Below are positions 17,687-26,262 of a stretch of DNA of 64,000 nucleotides, one piece after another. A model generated the notes under the pieces. That model worked only from the letters and a program-made list of their open reading frames with translations, was not told the origin of the DNA and did not search any database. The position numbers were made by a program, and so were the translations under genes. The stretch comes from Nucisporomicrobium flavum (GTDB lineage Bacteria > Actinomycetota > Actinomycetes > Mycobacteriales > Micromonosporaceae). How positions within the stretch are numbered: position 1 is the first letter of the stretch; each line of letters opens with the position of its first letter. The stretch spans positions 124,001-188,000 of the forward strand of contig NZ_JADMLH010000004.1 of NCBI RefSeq assembly GCF_016464385.1, written 5' to 3'.

Positions 17687-18334
17687 ATGTCCGTTTTCGT
17701 CCATATCGCGCAATCCGCCCTCGGGGGCATCGCCGCCCTTCTGGCGCCGTCGGCCGGTGTCTTCACCGCCGCCCTCGCCGTCGTGCTGTTCACGATGGCG
17801 GTCCGCCTGCTGATCAGCCCGCTCAGCTGGCTGCAGGCCCGTTCCGGCCGCCGTGGCGCCGCGCTGGCGCCCGACCTCGCCGCGTTGCGGGAGAAGCACC
17901 GCGGTGACCCGGCCACGCTGGCGACCGAGACGCTCGCCCTGCAGCGTGCGCGCGGGGTGAGCCCGTACGCAGCACTGCTGCCCGCGCTCGCTCAGGCGCC
18001 GTTCTTCATGCTCATGTACCACGTGGTGCAGCCCGGGGCCGGAGCGCCGACCGGGGTCCTGGCCGGCCAGTTGTTCGGGGTCCCGCTGACCGCGCACCTG
18101 CTGAGCGGCCTGCCCGTCTTCGCCGTGCTGCTCGCCCTCACGGTCCTGCTGGCGTGGTGGTCGTCCCGGCGGGTACGGCGTTCCATGGCGCCGGACGCTC
18201 CGCTGCGCCGGGTGCTGGCGGGGGTGCCGTACCTGTCGGTGGCGGCGGTGGCGTGGCTGCCGCTCGCCGCCGGGCTCTACCTGGTGACGTCGACGGCGTG
18301 GACCGCGGCTGAGCAGCTGATCTTGCGCCGCTGA
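17687..18334 (+). CDS. yidC: YidC/Oxa1 family membrane protein insertase (paralogue)
   Basis: The 215-residue protein has the 60KD_IMP/YidC core: an N-terminal membrane segment with TMAVRLLISPLSWLQARS and its conserved basic residue, a cytoplasmic charged hairpin (LREKHRGDPATLATETLALQRARGVSP), then PALAQAPFFMLMYHVV and further helices. It is shorter than the main YidC of actinomycetes and lies away from rnpA-rpmH, so it is probably a second, specialised insertase. It likely forms a unit with the small membrane gene upstream. Confidence 0.87.
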   Translation: MSVFVHIAQSALGGIAALLAPSAGVFTAALAVVLFTMAVRLLISPLSWLQARSGRRGAALAPDLAALREKHRGDPATLATETLALQRARGVSPYAALLPALAQAPFFMLMYHVVQPGAGAPTGVLAGQLFGVPLTAHLLSGLPVFAVLLALTVLLAWWSSRRVRRSMAPDAPLRRVLAGVPYLSVAAVAWLPLAAGLYLVTSTAWTAAEQLILRR

Positions 18335-18362
18335 TCTGCGGAAAGATCGAAAGTTCTTAATG

Positions 18363-18368
18363 TTGACA
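18363..18368 (+). promoter_or_regulatory. Possible -35 element of the GH16 gene
   Basis: TTGACA lies 78 bases before the GH16 start, inside an inverted repeat AAAGTT (18350-18355) / AACTTT (18368-18373). No convincing -10 hexamer is seen at 17-18 bp, so the assignment is tentative. Confidence 0.35.
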
Positions 18369-18397
18369 ACTTTGTGAAACGCGCCCGACACTTTTCT

Positions 18398-18409
18398 GAG
18401 AGCGCTCTC
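18398..18409 (+). promoter_or_regulatory. LacI/CebR-type operator before GH16
   Basis: The perfect 12-bp palindrome GAGAGCGCTCTC lies 31 bases before the GH16 ATG and downstream of the possible -35. It shares the central AGCGCT core with CebR-type boxes (TGGGAGCGCTCCCA as known from cellulose-regulated genes in Streptomyces) and with the element before the GH10 xylanase at 32395. Confidence 0.6.
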
Positions 18410-18440
18410 TCGTCCCCACGACAGCCCTGGGAGCCGTCGT

Positions 18441-19823
18441 ATGAGAATCCGTCGCCGTTTCCTCGCCGCCGCGGCCGCCAGCGCCGCCCTCACCGCCCCC
18501 GCCGCCGTCGCCGTCTCCGCCCAGGCCGCCCTGCCCCCGCCCCCGTCGGGCTGGACGCAGGTCTGGGCGGACGACTTCACCGGGGCGGCCAACACGCTCC
18601 CCAGCTCCGGCAACTGGATCATCGACACCGGCACCAGCTACCCGGGCGGCCCCGCACAGTGGGGCACCGGGGAGATCCAGACGTACACGAACAGCACCAC
18701 CAACCTGGCGCAGGACGGCTCCGGCAACCTGCGCATCACGGCCGTACGCAACGGCTCCGGCCAGTGGTCCTCCGCGCGCATCGAGACGCAGCGCTCGGAC
18801 TTCAAGGCGCCTTCGGGCGGGGTGCTGCGCATCGAGGGCCGCATCCAGATGCCCAACGTGACCGGCGCCGAGGCCGCCGGCTACTGGCCCGCGTTCTGGG
18901 CGCTCGGCGCGCCGTACCGGGGCAACTACCAGAACTGGCCGGGCGTCGGCGAGTTCGACGTCATGGAGAACGTCAACGGCATCAACTCCGTCTGGGGCGT
19001 GCTGCACTGCGGCGTGAACCCGGGCGGCCCGTGCAACGAGACCCTCGGCATCGGCGCCAACCGGGCCTGCCCCGGGTCCAGCTGCCAGTCGGCCTTCCAC
19101 ACGTACGCGTTCGAGTGGGACCGCAGCGTCAGCCCCAACCAGCTGCGGTGGTACGTCGACGGGCAGCAGTTCCACTCGGTGAGCCAGAGCCAGGTCGGTG
19201 AGCCGCACTGGACGAACATGACCGGGCACGCCGGATACTTCCTGCTGCTCAACGTGGCGATGGGCGGCGCGTTCCCGAACGGTGTCGCCGGCTCCGGCAC
19301 GCCCACGGGCTCGACCGTGTCGGGCCGCTCGATGCTTGTCGACTACGTCGCCGTCTACAGCCGTGGCGGTGGTGGCACCACACCGCCGCCGACCACGCCG
19401 CCGCCGACGGGTGGGACGCGGGACGCGTACGGCACGATCCAGGCCGAGTCCTACGACGCCGCCTCGGCGGTGCAGAAGGAGACGTGCTCGGAGGGCGGCG
19501 AGGACGTCGGCTGGATCGGCAACGGCGACTGGCTGCAGTACAACAACGTCGACTTCGGTACGGGCGGCGTCCGAGACTTCGTGGCCCGGGTGGCCTCGGG
19601 TGCGGCCGGCGGAGTCAGCGGCCTGATCGAGGTCCGCATCGACAGCCGCAGCAACGCGCCCATCGGCTCCTTCGCCCTGGGCAACACCGGCGGCTGGCAG
19701 TCGTGGCGGTCGGTGCCGGGCAACGTGTCCAACGTGTCCGGGCGGCACACCGTCTTCCTGACTTTCTCCAGCGGACAGCCCGCCGACTTCGTCAACGTCA
19801 ACTGGCTGCAATTCCGCAGGTAG
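18441..19823 (+). CDS. Secreted GH16 endo-beta-glucanase with C-terminal CBM6
   Basis: The 460-residue protein has a signal peptide (RRRFLAAAAASAAL...AQA), a GH16 beta-jelly-roll with the catalytic ExDxxE motif as GEFDVMEN, then a Gly/Thr/Pro linker at about residues 310-330 and a CBM6 module (IQAESYDAASAVQKE, VGWIGNGDWLQYNNVDFG, VNVNWLQFRR). It most likely hydrolyses beta-1,3- or mixed beta-1,3/1,4-glucans, e.g. fungal or plant cell-wall glucan. A CebR-like palindrome precedes it and a hairpin follows it, so it is a single-gene unit at the head of the chitinase island. Confidence 0.92.
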   Translation: MRIRRRFLAAAAASAALTAPAAVAVSAQAALPPPPSGWTQVWADDFTGAANTLPSSGNWIIDTGTSYPGGPAQWGTGEIQTYTNSTTNLAQDGSGNLRITAVRNGSGQWSSARIETQRSDFKAPSGGVLRIEGRIQMPNVTGAEAAGYWPAFWALGAPYRGNYQNWPGVGEFDVMENVNGINSVWGVLHCGVNPGGPCNETLGIGANRACPGSSCQSAFHTYAFEWDRSVSPNQLRWYVDGQQFHSVSQSQVGEPHWTNMTGHAGYFLLLNVAMGGAFPNGVAGSGTPTGSTVSGRSMLVDYVAVYSRGGGGTTPPPTTPPPTGGTRDAYGTIQAESYDAASAVQKETCSEGGEDVGWIGNGDWLQYNNVDFGTGGVRDFVARVASGAAGGVSGLIEVRIDSRSNAPIGSFALGNTGGWQSWRSVPGNVSNVSGRHTVFLTFSSGQPADFVNVNWLQFRR

Positions 19824-19849
19824 TTGCTTTCTTCAATACGTACACGGAA

Positions 19850-19880
19850 GGGCCGGTCGCGCGAGCTGCGCGGCCGGCCC
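19850..19880 (+). terminator. Terminator hairpin after GH16
   Basis: Thirteen-bp stem GGGCCGGTCGCGC (19850-19862) with GCGCGGCCGGCCC (19868-19880), one G-U pair, 5-base loop. It isolates the glucanase from the chitinase genes. Confidence 0.7.
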
Positions 19881-19983
19881 CGCTGCTTGATTGAAAGTTA
19901 AGTTCACGGATGCCTTTACTTCCTCTGTTAACAGTCCTAATAATTGGCGCACCCCCACCGGTCCCCGTGGAAGGCCCACCCCC

Positions 19984-21240
19984 ATGCGCCGATCCCTAGT
20001 CCTGGCCGCGGCAGCCGTCACCACCGCCGCGGCCGCCACGGTCTACGTCGCCTCCACCGCCAGCGCGGCCGTCGCCTGCGCCGGTGCCTGGAGCTCGTCC
20101 GCGGTCTACACCAACGGCATGTCCGCCTCCCAGTCCGGTCACAACTACACCGCCAAGTGGTGGACCCAGAACGAGAGCCCCGCGACGCACAGCGGGCAGT
20201 GGGACGTCTGGGCCGACAACGGCGCGTGCGGCGGCGGCACCACGCCGACCACCCCGCCCACCACGCCGCCGACCACGCCGCCCACGACTCCGCCGACCAC
20301 CCCGCCGACCACGCCGCCCACGACGCCGCCGGCCTCGGGCTCGCTGCCGGCGCACATCGTCACCGGCTACTGGCAGAACTTCGACAACCCGGCCAACGAG
20401 ATCAAGCTCGCCGCGGTGCCGAACACGTACGACCTGGTCGCGGTGGCCTTCGCGGATGCGACCAGCACGCCGGGCGCGGTCTCCTTCACCATCGACGCCG
20501 GGCTGTCGGCCAGCGTCGGCGGCTACACGAACGCCCAGTTCAAGGCCGACGTCGCCACGCTGCACTCGCGCGGCAAGAAGGTGATCATCTCCGTCGGCGG
20601 GGAGAAGGGCTCGGTGTCGGTCAACGACTCGGGCGCCGCGACGAACTTCGCCAACTCCGTCTACTCGCTGATGCAGACGTACGGCTTCGACGGCGTCGAC
20701 ATCGACCTCGAGAACGGGCTCAACCCCACCTACATGGCCCAGGCGCTGCGCAGCCTGCGGGCGAAGGCCGGCTCGAGCCTGATCATCACGATGGCGCCGC
20801 AGACCATCGACATGCAGAACCCGGCCGGCTCGTACTTCAAGCTCGCGCTGGACATCAAGGACATCCTCACGGTCGTCCACACCCAGTTCTACAACTCCGG
20901 CGCGATGCTCGGCTGCGACAACAACGCCGCGTACGGCCAGGGCTCGGTGAACTTCATCGTCGCCCTGACCTGCATCCAGCTGGAGGCCGGCCTGCGCCCC
21001 GACCAGGTGGCGATGGGGCTGCCGGCCACCACCGGCGCGGCCGGTGGCGGCTACGTCTCCCCGTCCGTGGTCAACCAGGCGCTGGACTGCCTGGCCCGCG
21101 GCACCAACTGCGGCTCCTTCCGGCCGCCGCGCACCTACCCCGGCCTCCGTGGCGCGATGACCTGGTCGATCAACTGGGACGTCACCGCCGGCAACGGATG
21201 GGCCAACGCCGTATCCCCCCACGTCCACGCCCTGCCCTGA
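19984..21240 (+). CDS. Secreted chitinase, CBM5/12-type module plus GH18 (second copy)
   Basis: The 418-residue protein has an N-terminal signal peptide (residues about 1-30, ending ASTASA), a chitin-binding module (ACAGAWSSSAVYTNG ... AKWWTQNE ... SGQWDVWADNG), a (TPP)n linker of about 28 residues and a GH18 catalytic domain with intact DGVDIDLEN. The ATG at 19984 follows GGAAGG. The leader 19881-19983 contains TTGAAAGTTAAG and GTTAACAG, AT-rich islands likely to hold the promoter. It is followed after 15 bases by another chitinase, probably in the same transcript. The linker DNA (about 20240-20330) is a pure CCGACC/CCCACG-type repeat. Confidence 0.95.
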   Translation: MRRSLVLAAAAVTTAAAATVYVASTASAAVACAGAWSSSAVYTNGMSASQSGHNYTAKWWTQNESPATHSGQWDVWADNGACGGGTTPTTPPTTPPTTPPTTPPTTPPTTPPTTPPASGSLPAHIVTGYWQNFDNPANEIKLAAVPNTYDLVAVAFADATSTPGAVSFTIDAGLSASVGGYTNAQFKADVATLHSRGKKVIISVGGEKGSVSVNDSGAATNFANSVYSLMQTYGFDGVDIDLENGLNPTYMAQALRSLRAKAGSSLIITMAPQTIDMQNPAGSYFKLALDIKDILTVVHTQFYNSGAMLGCDNNAAYGQGSVNFIVALTCIQLEAGLRPDQVAMGLPATTGAAGGGYVSPSVVNQALDCLARGTNCGSFRPPRTYPGLRGAMTWSINWDVTAGNGWANAVSPHVHALP

Positions 21241-21255
21241 GCGGAGAACCCCCGA

Positions 21256-22443
21256 ATGAAGCTCAAGATGCGCTATCTGGCCGCCCTCGCGGTGGCCCTC
21301 ACCGGAACCGCGGCCGCCGTCATCCCCATGACCGCCTCCAACGCGGCCGTCGCCTGTGCCGGTGCCTGGAGCTCGTCCGCGGTCTACACCAAGGACATGA
21401 CCGCCTCCCAGAACGGTCACAACTACACGGCCAAGTGGTGGACGCAGAACGAGAGCCCCGCCACGCACAGCGGGCAGTGGGACGTCTGGGCCGACAACGG
21501 CGTGTGCGGCGGCACCACCGACCCGACCACCCCGCCGCCCACCGGCCCGACCACGCCGCCCGCGACCGGCACCAAGATGGCGTCGGCGCCGTACATCTAC
21601 CCGGGCTGGGGCAACCCGCCGGCGCCTTCGACCGTCATGAACGCCACCGGGATCAAGGCGTTCACCATGGCGTTCGTGCTCGCCAACGGCTGCAACCCGG
21701 TCTGGGACGGCGAGGGTGGCCTGACCGGCGGCGTGCACGCCAGCACGATCAGCGCGATCAAGGCGGCCGGCGGCAGCGTGGTCCCGTCGATCGGCGGCTG
21801 GAGCGGTAACAAGCTGGGCCCGAACTGCTCGACGCCGGAGGCGCTCGCGGGGGCGTACCAGAAGGTCATCGACGCGTTCCAGCTCGGCGCGATCGACATC
21901 GACATCGAGAACTCCGACGAGTTCGAGAACACCGTCGTGCAGGACCGCATCCTCAACGCGCTGAAGATCGTCAAGCAGAAGAACCCGAACGTGAAGACGA
22001 TCCTGACCTTCGGCACGTCGACGACCGGCCCGAACTACTTCGGCACCCGGCTCGTGCAGCAGGCCAAGGCGCTCAACGCGAACATCGACATCTTCACCCA
22101 GATGCCGTTCGACTTCGGCGGCGGCGCGGACATGTACGCCAGCACGGTCGGCGCCTCCGAGGGCCTGAAGAACCTGCTCAAGAGCACGTTCGGCTACACC
22201 GACGCGCAGGCGTACTCGCACATGGGCATCTCCGGCATGAACGGCCTGTCCGACCAGCAGGAGCTCACCAGCCCCGACACGTGGACCCGGATCCGGGACT
22301 ACGCGAAGAGCAAGGGCTTCGCCCGGTTCACCTTCTGGGCGGTCAACCGTGACCGCGGCTGCGCCGGTGGCGGCGTCGTCTCCAACTGCTCGGGCATCGC
22401 CCAGGCTGACTGGGAGTTCACCCGGATCAGCGCCGGGTTCTGA
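21256..22443 (+). CDS. Secreted chitinase, CBM5/12-type module plus divergent GH18 (third copy)
   Basis: The 395-residue protein has a signal peptide (ending ASNA), the same chitin-binding module as its neighbours, a shorter Thr-Pro linker, and a GH18 domain of a different subgroup. Its catalytic strand reads GAIDIDIEN, so the first Asp of DxxDxDxE is replaced by Gly while the DxDxE core, including the catalytic Glu, is kept; this is also seen in some active GH18 groups. GGAGAA at 21242-21247 serves the ATG at 21256. The 15-nt gap to the previous chitinase indicates co-transcription, giving two complementary chitin-cleaving enzymes. Confidence 0.92.
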   Translation: MKLKMRYLAALAVALTGTAAAVIPMTASNAAVACAGAWSSSAVYTKDMTASQNGHNYTAKWWTQNESPATHSGQWDVWADNGVCGGTTDPTTPPPTGPTTPPATGTKMASAPYIYPGWGNPPAPSTVMNATGIKAFTMAFVLANGCNPVWDGEGGLTGGVHASTISAIKAAGGSVVPSIGGWSGNKLGPNCSTPEALAGAYQKVIDAFQLGAIDIDIENSDEFENTVVQDRILNALKIVKQKNPNVKTILTFGTSTTGPNYFGTRLVQQAKALNANIDIFTQMPFDFGGGADMYASTVGASEGLKNLLKSTFGYTDAQAYSHMGISGMNGLSDQQELTSPDTWTRIRDYAKSKGFARFTFWAVNRDRGCAGGGVVSNCSGIAQADWEFTRISAGF

Positions 22444-22457
22444 CCCCTTACCAGCGA

Positions 22458-22492
22458 CGCGCGGCCGTGGATCACCGATCCGCGGCCGCGCG
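22458..22492. terminator. Bidirectional terminator between chitinase and dedA
   Basis: A 16-bp stem (22458-22473 with 22477-22492, one T-G mismatch) and 3-base loop ACC. It lies just after the chitinase stop and overlaps the last codons of the convergent dedA-like gene, so it can serve both strands. Confidence 0.75.
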
Positions 22493-23128
22493 CCGGCGTT
22501 TGCGGACCTTCTTGACGACCCACTGCACGGTGACCAGCGCGATCAGCGCCCAGACCGCGTAGTTGATCCAGGTGCTGTACTGCTCGACGTTCTGCCAGCG
22601 GGAGCCGAGGGCGTACCCGGCGCCGACGAAGATGCAGTTCCAGACGCCGCTGCCGATCGTGGTGAAGAGCGTGAACTGGCCGAGCGGCATGTGGTTGGCC
22701 CCGGCCGGGATCGAGATGAGGCTGCGCACGACCGGCGCCATCCGGCCGAACAGCACGGCCGACCTCTCGTGCTTCTCGAACCAGCGGTCGGCCTTGTCCA
22801 GGTCGTCGGCGTCCACCAGCGGGATGCGGTCGAGCCAGTGGCGCAGCCGGTCCTCGCCCAGCGCGTGACCCAGCCAGTAGAGCGCCAGCGCGCCCACCAC
22901 CGAGCCGGCCGTCGCCGCGATCGTGACGAGGATCAGGTCGACCTTGCCCTCGCTGGCGAGGTAGCCCGCCATCGACAGCACGATCTCGCTCGGGATGGGC
23001 GGGATGAGGTTCTCCAGGGCGACGAGCAGGCCGACGCCCACCGCACCGAGGGACTCGATCACGGACGCGACCCAGCCGGTCAGCCCGGTGAGCCTGTTGA
23101 GGTCGGTCTCCGCCGCCAGGACATGCAT
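22472..23128 (-). CDS. DedA family membrane protein
   Basis: The 218-residue protein shows the DedA/SNARE-associated pattern: ALENLIPPIPSEIVLSMAGYLA early, GSVVGALALYWLGHALG, then FGRMAPVVRSLISIPAGANHMPLGQFTLFTTIGSGVWNCIFVGAGYALG with the conserved Arg pair, and a basic C-terminal tail. DedA proteins are polytopic transporters thought to flip or recycle lipid carriers and to need the proton motive force. It is monocistronic on the minus strand and ends inside the shared terminator. The exact substrate is unknown. Confidence 0.9.
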   Translation of the reverse strand: MHVLAAETDLNRLTGLTGWVASVIESLGAVGVGLLVALENLIPPIPSEIVLSMAGYLASEGKVDLILVTIAATAGSVVGALALYWLGHALGEDRLRHWLDRIPLVDADDLDKADRWFEKHERSAVLFGRMAPVVRSLISIPAGANHMPLGQFTLFTTIGSGVWNCIFVGAGYALGSRWQNVEQYSTWINYAVWALIALVTVQWVVKKVRKRRRAAADR

Positions 23129-23223
23129 GGTTCAAGTGTTACCCGGCTGGGTGATCGCGAACCTGGGCCGGCCGGAGAGCCGGGACCCGGCAGGTGGCGG
23201 CCACCGGGTAGGGTCCGGGCGCG

Positions 23224-23664
23224 ATGGACACGTTGAGCACCCGGGGGCGCACGGTACGGGTCGCGGTGACCGCGGTCGCGGCCGTGCTGCTGCTCGCCGG
23301 CACCTTCTGGGGTCAGGACGACGACTTCCCGTTCGGCCCCTTCCGGATGTACTCGACCGCGCCCGACCCGGATGCGGACGCACCGGACACGCGGGTCGAG
23401 GGCGTCGACACCACCGGCCGCACGATCGTGCTGACCGAGGCCAACAGCGGCCTGCGCCGGGCGGAGATCGAGGGCCAGCAGCAGGCGTACGTCGCCGACC
23501 CCGGCCGGCTGCGCCAGATCGCGGTGGCGTACGCGGAGAAGAGCCCCGGCGCGGCCCCGCTGACCACCGTACGGATCGTGATCCGCTGGGCGGGCATCGA
23601 GGACTCGCGCCCCACCGGGGAGAGCCGGGACGAGGTCGTCGCCGCCTGGACGGGTACGCCGTGA
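23224..23664 (+). CDS. Membrane-anchored hypothetical protein coupled to HTTM gene
   Basis: The 146-residue protein has one N-terminal membrane segment (VAVTAVAAVLLLAGTFWG) followed by an extracytoplasmic domain beginning DDDFPFGPFRMYS. The phrase FPFGPFRMYS is characteristic of small proteins encoded directly before HTTM-family membrane proteins in actinomycetes (from memory). Its stop overlaps the next gene's GTG by 4 nt, so the two form a unit and probably a complex. No enzymatic motif is visible. Confidence 0.75.
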   Translation: MDTLSTRGRTVRVAVTAVAAVLLLAGTFWGQDDDFPFGPFRMYSTAPDPDADAPDTRVEGVDTTGRTIVLTEANSGLRRAEIEGQQQAYVADPGRLRQIAVAYAEKSPGAAPLTTVRIVIRWAGIEDSRPTGESRDEVVAAWTGTP

Positions 23665-24533
23665 GCCGCGTGGTCTCGTGGCTGACCGAGCCCGTGCCGA
23701 AGGGCCGCGTCGCCGCGTTCCGGACCCTGATCTACCTCTTCGTCGCCGCCGACCTGGTGATCTTCACGCCCTGGGTACGCCACCACGCGAGCACCCCCGG
23801 CGACCTCTACGAGCCGCTGCTCGTGGGCCGGCTGCTGCACCTGCCCACGCCCACGTCGCTGCTGGTGCACGCCATCTTCTGGGTGCTGCTGGCGGTGTCG
23901 CTGGCGGCTGCCACCGGGCGTGCGCCCCGGCTGCTCGGCTGGACGGTCTTCGCGCTGTACTTCGAGTGGATGATCATCGCGATGAGCTACGGCAAGGTCG
24001 ACCACGACCGGGTCGGCCTGCTCGTGGCGCTGGCCGCGCTGCCGACGGTGGGGCGGGCGCGGCACGGCGATCCGACGCGGACGGAGGCCGGCGGCTGGGC
24101 GCTGCGGGTCACCCAGATCGCGGTCGTGTGCACGTACTTCCTGGCGGCCTGGGCGAAGGTGCGGTTCGGCGGGCTCGACTGGGTGACCAGCTCGGTGCTC
24201 GCCCGGGCGATCGTCCGGCGCGGCACGGAGTTCGCCGACCTCATCGCCGGGGTGCCGTACCTGTTGATCCTCGCGCAGTTCGGGATCATGTTCTTCGAGC
24301 TGGCGAGCCCGGCGATCTTCCTGCTCCACGGCAGGTGGCGCAACCGCGCGGTCGCGTTCTTCTACTCGTTCCACGCCGTCACGTTCGCGACCATCACGAT
24401 CTCGTTCGCACCGCACCTCGCCGCGCTCGCGAGCTTCCTGGCACTCGAGAAGGTTCGTCCCGTGGAGTGGGTCCGGGGTTTCCTGCGGCGGCGCTCGGGT
24501 CATGTAGAGCCGCATGAGCGACCGGTGGTATGA
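23661..24533 (+). CDS. HTTM domain integral membrane protein
   Basis: The 290-residue protein has six or more membrane helices and the horizontally transferred transmembrane (HTTM) pattern shared with vitamin-K gamma-carboxylase: LIYLFVAADLVIFTPWVRHH near the N terminus, FEWMIIAMSYGKVDHDRVGLL and TYFLAAWAKVRFGGLDWVTSSVL. Bacterial HTTM proteins have no settled function. The GTG at 23661 overlaps the preceding gene's stop, and its own 3' end overlaps the GH13 gene by 20 nt, so all three are likely co-transcribed. Confidence 0.85.
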   Translation: MSRVVSWLTEPVPKGRVAAFRTLIYLFVAADLVIFTPWVRHHASTPGDLYEPLLVGRLLHLPTPTSLLVHAIFWVLLAVSLAAATGRAPRLLGWTVFALYFEWMIIAMSYGKVDHDRVGLLVALAALPTVGRARHGDPTRTEAGGWALRVTQIAVVCTYFLAAWAKVRFGGLDWVTSSVLARAIVRRGTEFADLIAGVPYLLILAQFGIMFFELASPAIFLLHGRWRNRAVAFFYSFHAVTFATITISFAPHLAALASFLALEKVRPVEWVRGFLRRRSGHVEPHERPVV

Positions 24534-26160
24534 GAAGGCAGTCGTCTATTGCCTGGACATCGACACTTTCGCCGACTCGAACGGCGACGGCGTCGGTGAT
24601 CTCCGCGGCCTGATCGGGCGGCTGGACTACCTCGCCCGGCTGGGCGTGACGTGCCTGTGGCTCAACCCGATCCATCCCACCCCGAACCGCGACGACGGCT
24701 ACGACGTCGAGGACTTCTACAACGTGGCCCCGCGCTTCGGGAACCTTGGTGACTTCGCGGAGCTGCTGCACCAGGCGGGCAACCGGGGCATCAAGGTCAT
24801 CATCGACCTGGTCGTCAACCACACCTCCGACCAGCACCCGTGGTTCCAGTCGGCGCGGTCGTCGCCGGACTCGCCGTACCGGGACTGGTACGTCTGGTCC
24901 GAGACCCAGCCGCCGGACCGCCACCAGGGCATGGTCTTCCCCGGCGAGCAGAACGAGACGTGGACCTACGACCGGACCGCCAAGCAGTGGTACTACCACC
25001 GCTTCTACAAGTTCCAGCCGGACCTCAACATCACCAACCCGCAGGTCCGCGAGGAGATCAAGAAGATCTGCGCCTTCTGGCTCCAGCTGGGTGTCGCCGG
25101 TTTCCGGATGGACGCGGTGCCGTTCATCATCGAGGAGACCGAGCCGGGCAATCCGCAGTCGCCCAAGGACCTGGCCTTCCTCACCGACCTGCGCCAGCAC
25201 ATCCAGTGGCGCAAGGGCGACGCGGTCCTGCTCGCCGAGGCCAACGTCGAACCGGACCAGCTCAAGCACTTCTTCGGTGACGGCGGCGGCTCCTCGAACC
25301 GCATCCACATGCTCTTCGACTTCATGCTCAACGGCCGGCTGATGCTGGCGCTGGCCCGCCACGACCCGGAGCAGATCATCGACGCGCTGCGCGACACCCC
25401 GGCCCTGCCGGACGGCGGTCAGTGGGCGACGTTCCTGCGCAACCACGACGAGGTCGACCTCTCCCGGCTCACCGCCGAGCAGCGCAACGACGTCTTCGCC
25501 GAGTTCGGCCCCGACGAGAACATGCAGCTGTACGGCCGCGGCATCCGGCGCCGGCTCGCCCCGATGCTGGGCGGCGACCGGCGGCGCATCGAGCTCGCGT
25601 ACGCCCTGCAGTTCAGCCTGAGGGGCACTCCGGTGCTGCGGTACGGCGAGGAGATCGGCATGGGTGACGACCTCTCGCAGAAGGGGCGCGACGCCATCCG
25701 TACGCCTATGCAGTGGTCCTCCCTGCCCAACGGCGGCTTCTCGACGGCAGCGCCCAAGGACCTGGTCCGCCCGGTCGTCTCCGACCCGGAGTACGGCTAC
25801 GAGACGGTCAACGTGACGCTGCAGCGGCACGACCCGGCGTCGCTGCTGTCCTGGTTCGAGCGGATGATCCGCACGCTGCGCGAGGCCCCGGAGGTCGGCA
25901 GCGGCACCTGCAAGCACGTCGACGTGCCGGTGCCGCCGGGGGTGCTCGTGCACCGGGCCGACGACACCACCGGGACGATGGTCTTCATCCACAACCTCGG
26001 CCCGGACGACGGCGTCGTGGACCTGAGCTCGCTGGAGCCGGAGGCACAGTTCCCCAACGACGTGCTCGCCGACAGCGAGTACCCGGATCTCGGCAAGCTC
26101 GACGCGCTGCCCGTGGCCGGGTACGGATACCGCTGGATCCGGCTCTGCCGCAAGCCGTGA
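24514..26160 (+). CDS. GH13 alpha-glucan enzyme, trehalose-synthase-like
   Basis: The 548-residue protein has all GH13 conserved regions: VIIDLVVNHTS (I), GFRMDAVPF with the nucleophile Asp (II), LLAEANVEP with the acid/base Glu (III) and RNHDEVDL (IV). The N terminus WYEKAVVYCLDIDTFADSNGDGVGDL and the order of loops match the TreS-like subgroup (GH13_16), which interconverts maltose and trehalose, but the start differs from classical TreS (DVKTFxDS) and no maltokinase follows. A general alpha-glucosidase is the alternative. There is no signal peptide, so it acts in the cytoplasm. It overlaps the upstream HTTM gene by 20 nt. Confidence 0.85.
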   Translation: MSDRWYEKAVVYCLDIDTFADSNGDGVGDLRGLIGRLDYLARLGVTCLWLNPIHPTPNRDDGYDVEDFYNVAPRFGNLGDFAELLHQAGNRGIKVIIDLVVNHTSDQHPWFQSARSSPDSPYRDWYVWSETQPPDRHQGMVFPGEQNETWTYDRTAKQWYYHRFYKFQPDLNITNPQVREEIKKICAFWLQLGVAGFRMDAVPFIIEETEPGNPQSPKDLAFLTDLRQHIQWRKGDAVLLAEANVEPDQLKHFFGDGGGSSNRIHMLFDFMLNGRLMLALARHDPEQIIDALRDTPALPDGGQWATFLRNHDEVDLSRLTAEQRNDVFAEFGPDENMQLYGRGIRRRLAPMLGGDRRRIELAYALQFSLRGTPVLRYGEEIGMGDDLSQKGRDAIRTPMQWSSLPNGGFSTAAPKDLVRPVVSDPEYGYETVNVTLQRHDPASLLSWFERMIRTLREAPEVGSGTCKHVDVPVPPGVLVHRADDTTGTMVFIHNLGPDDGVVDLSSLEPEAQFPNDVLADSEYPDLGKLDALPVAGYGYRWIRLCRKP

Positions 26161-26262
26161 ACAACCTGCACTCGAAGTGAATTAAGCCACGGCTCCGTTG
26201 GTGACCCGCCGGTAACAACTCGGCTAGAGTCGGCCGAAAACCAGATCTGCGGGAGGCCACGA

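Noticed and set aside
19996..22221. 741-codon open frame on the minus strand opposite the two chitinase genes
   Set aside because: Its product is a Val/Gly/Arg/Asp-rich shadow of the chitinase codons; the plus strand has signal peptides, CBM and GH18 motifs.
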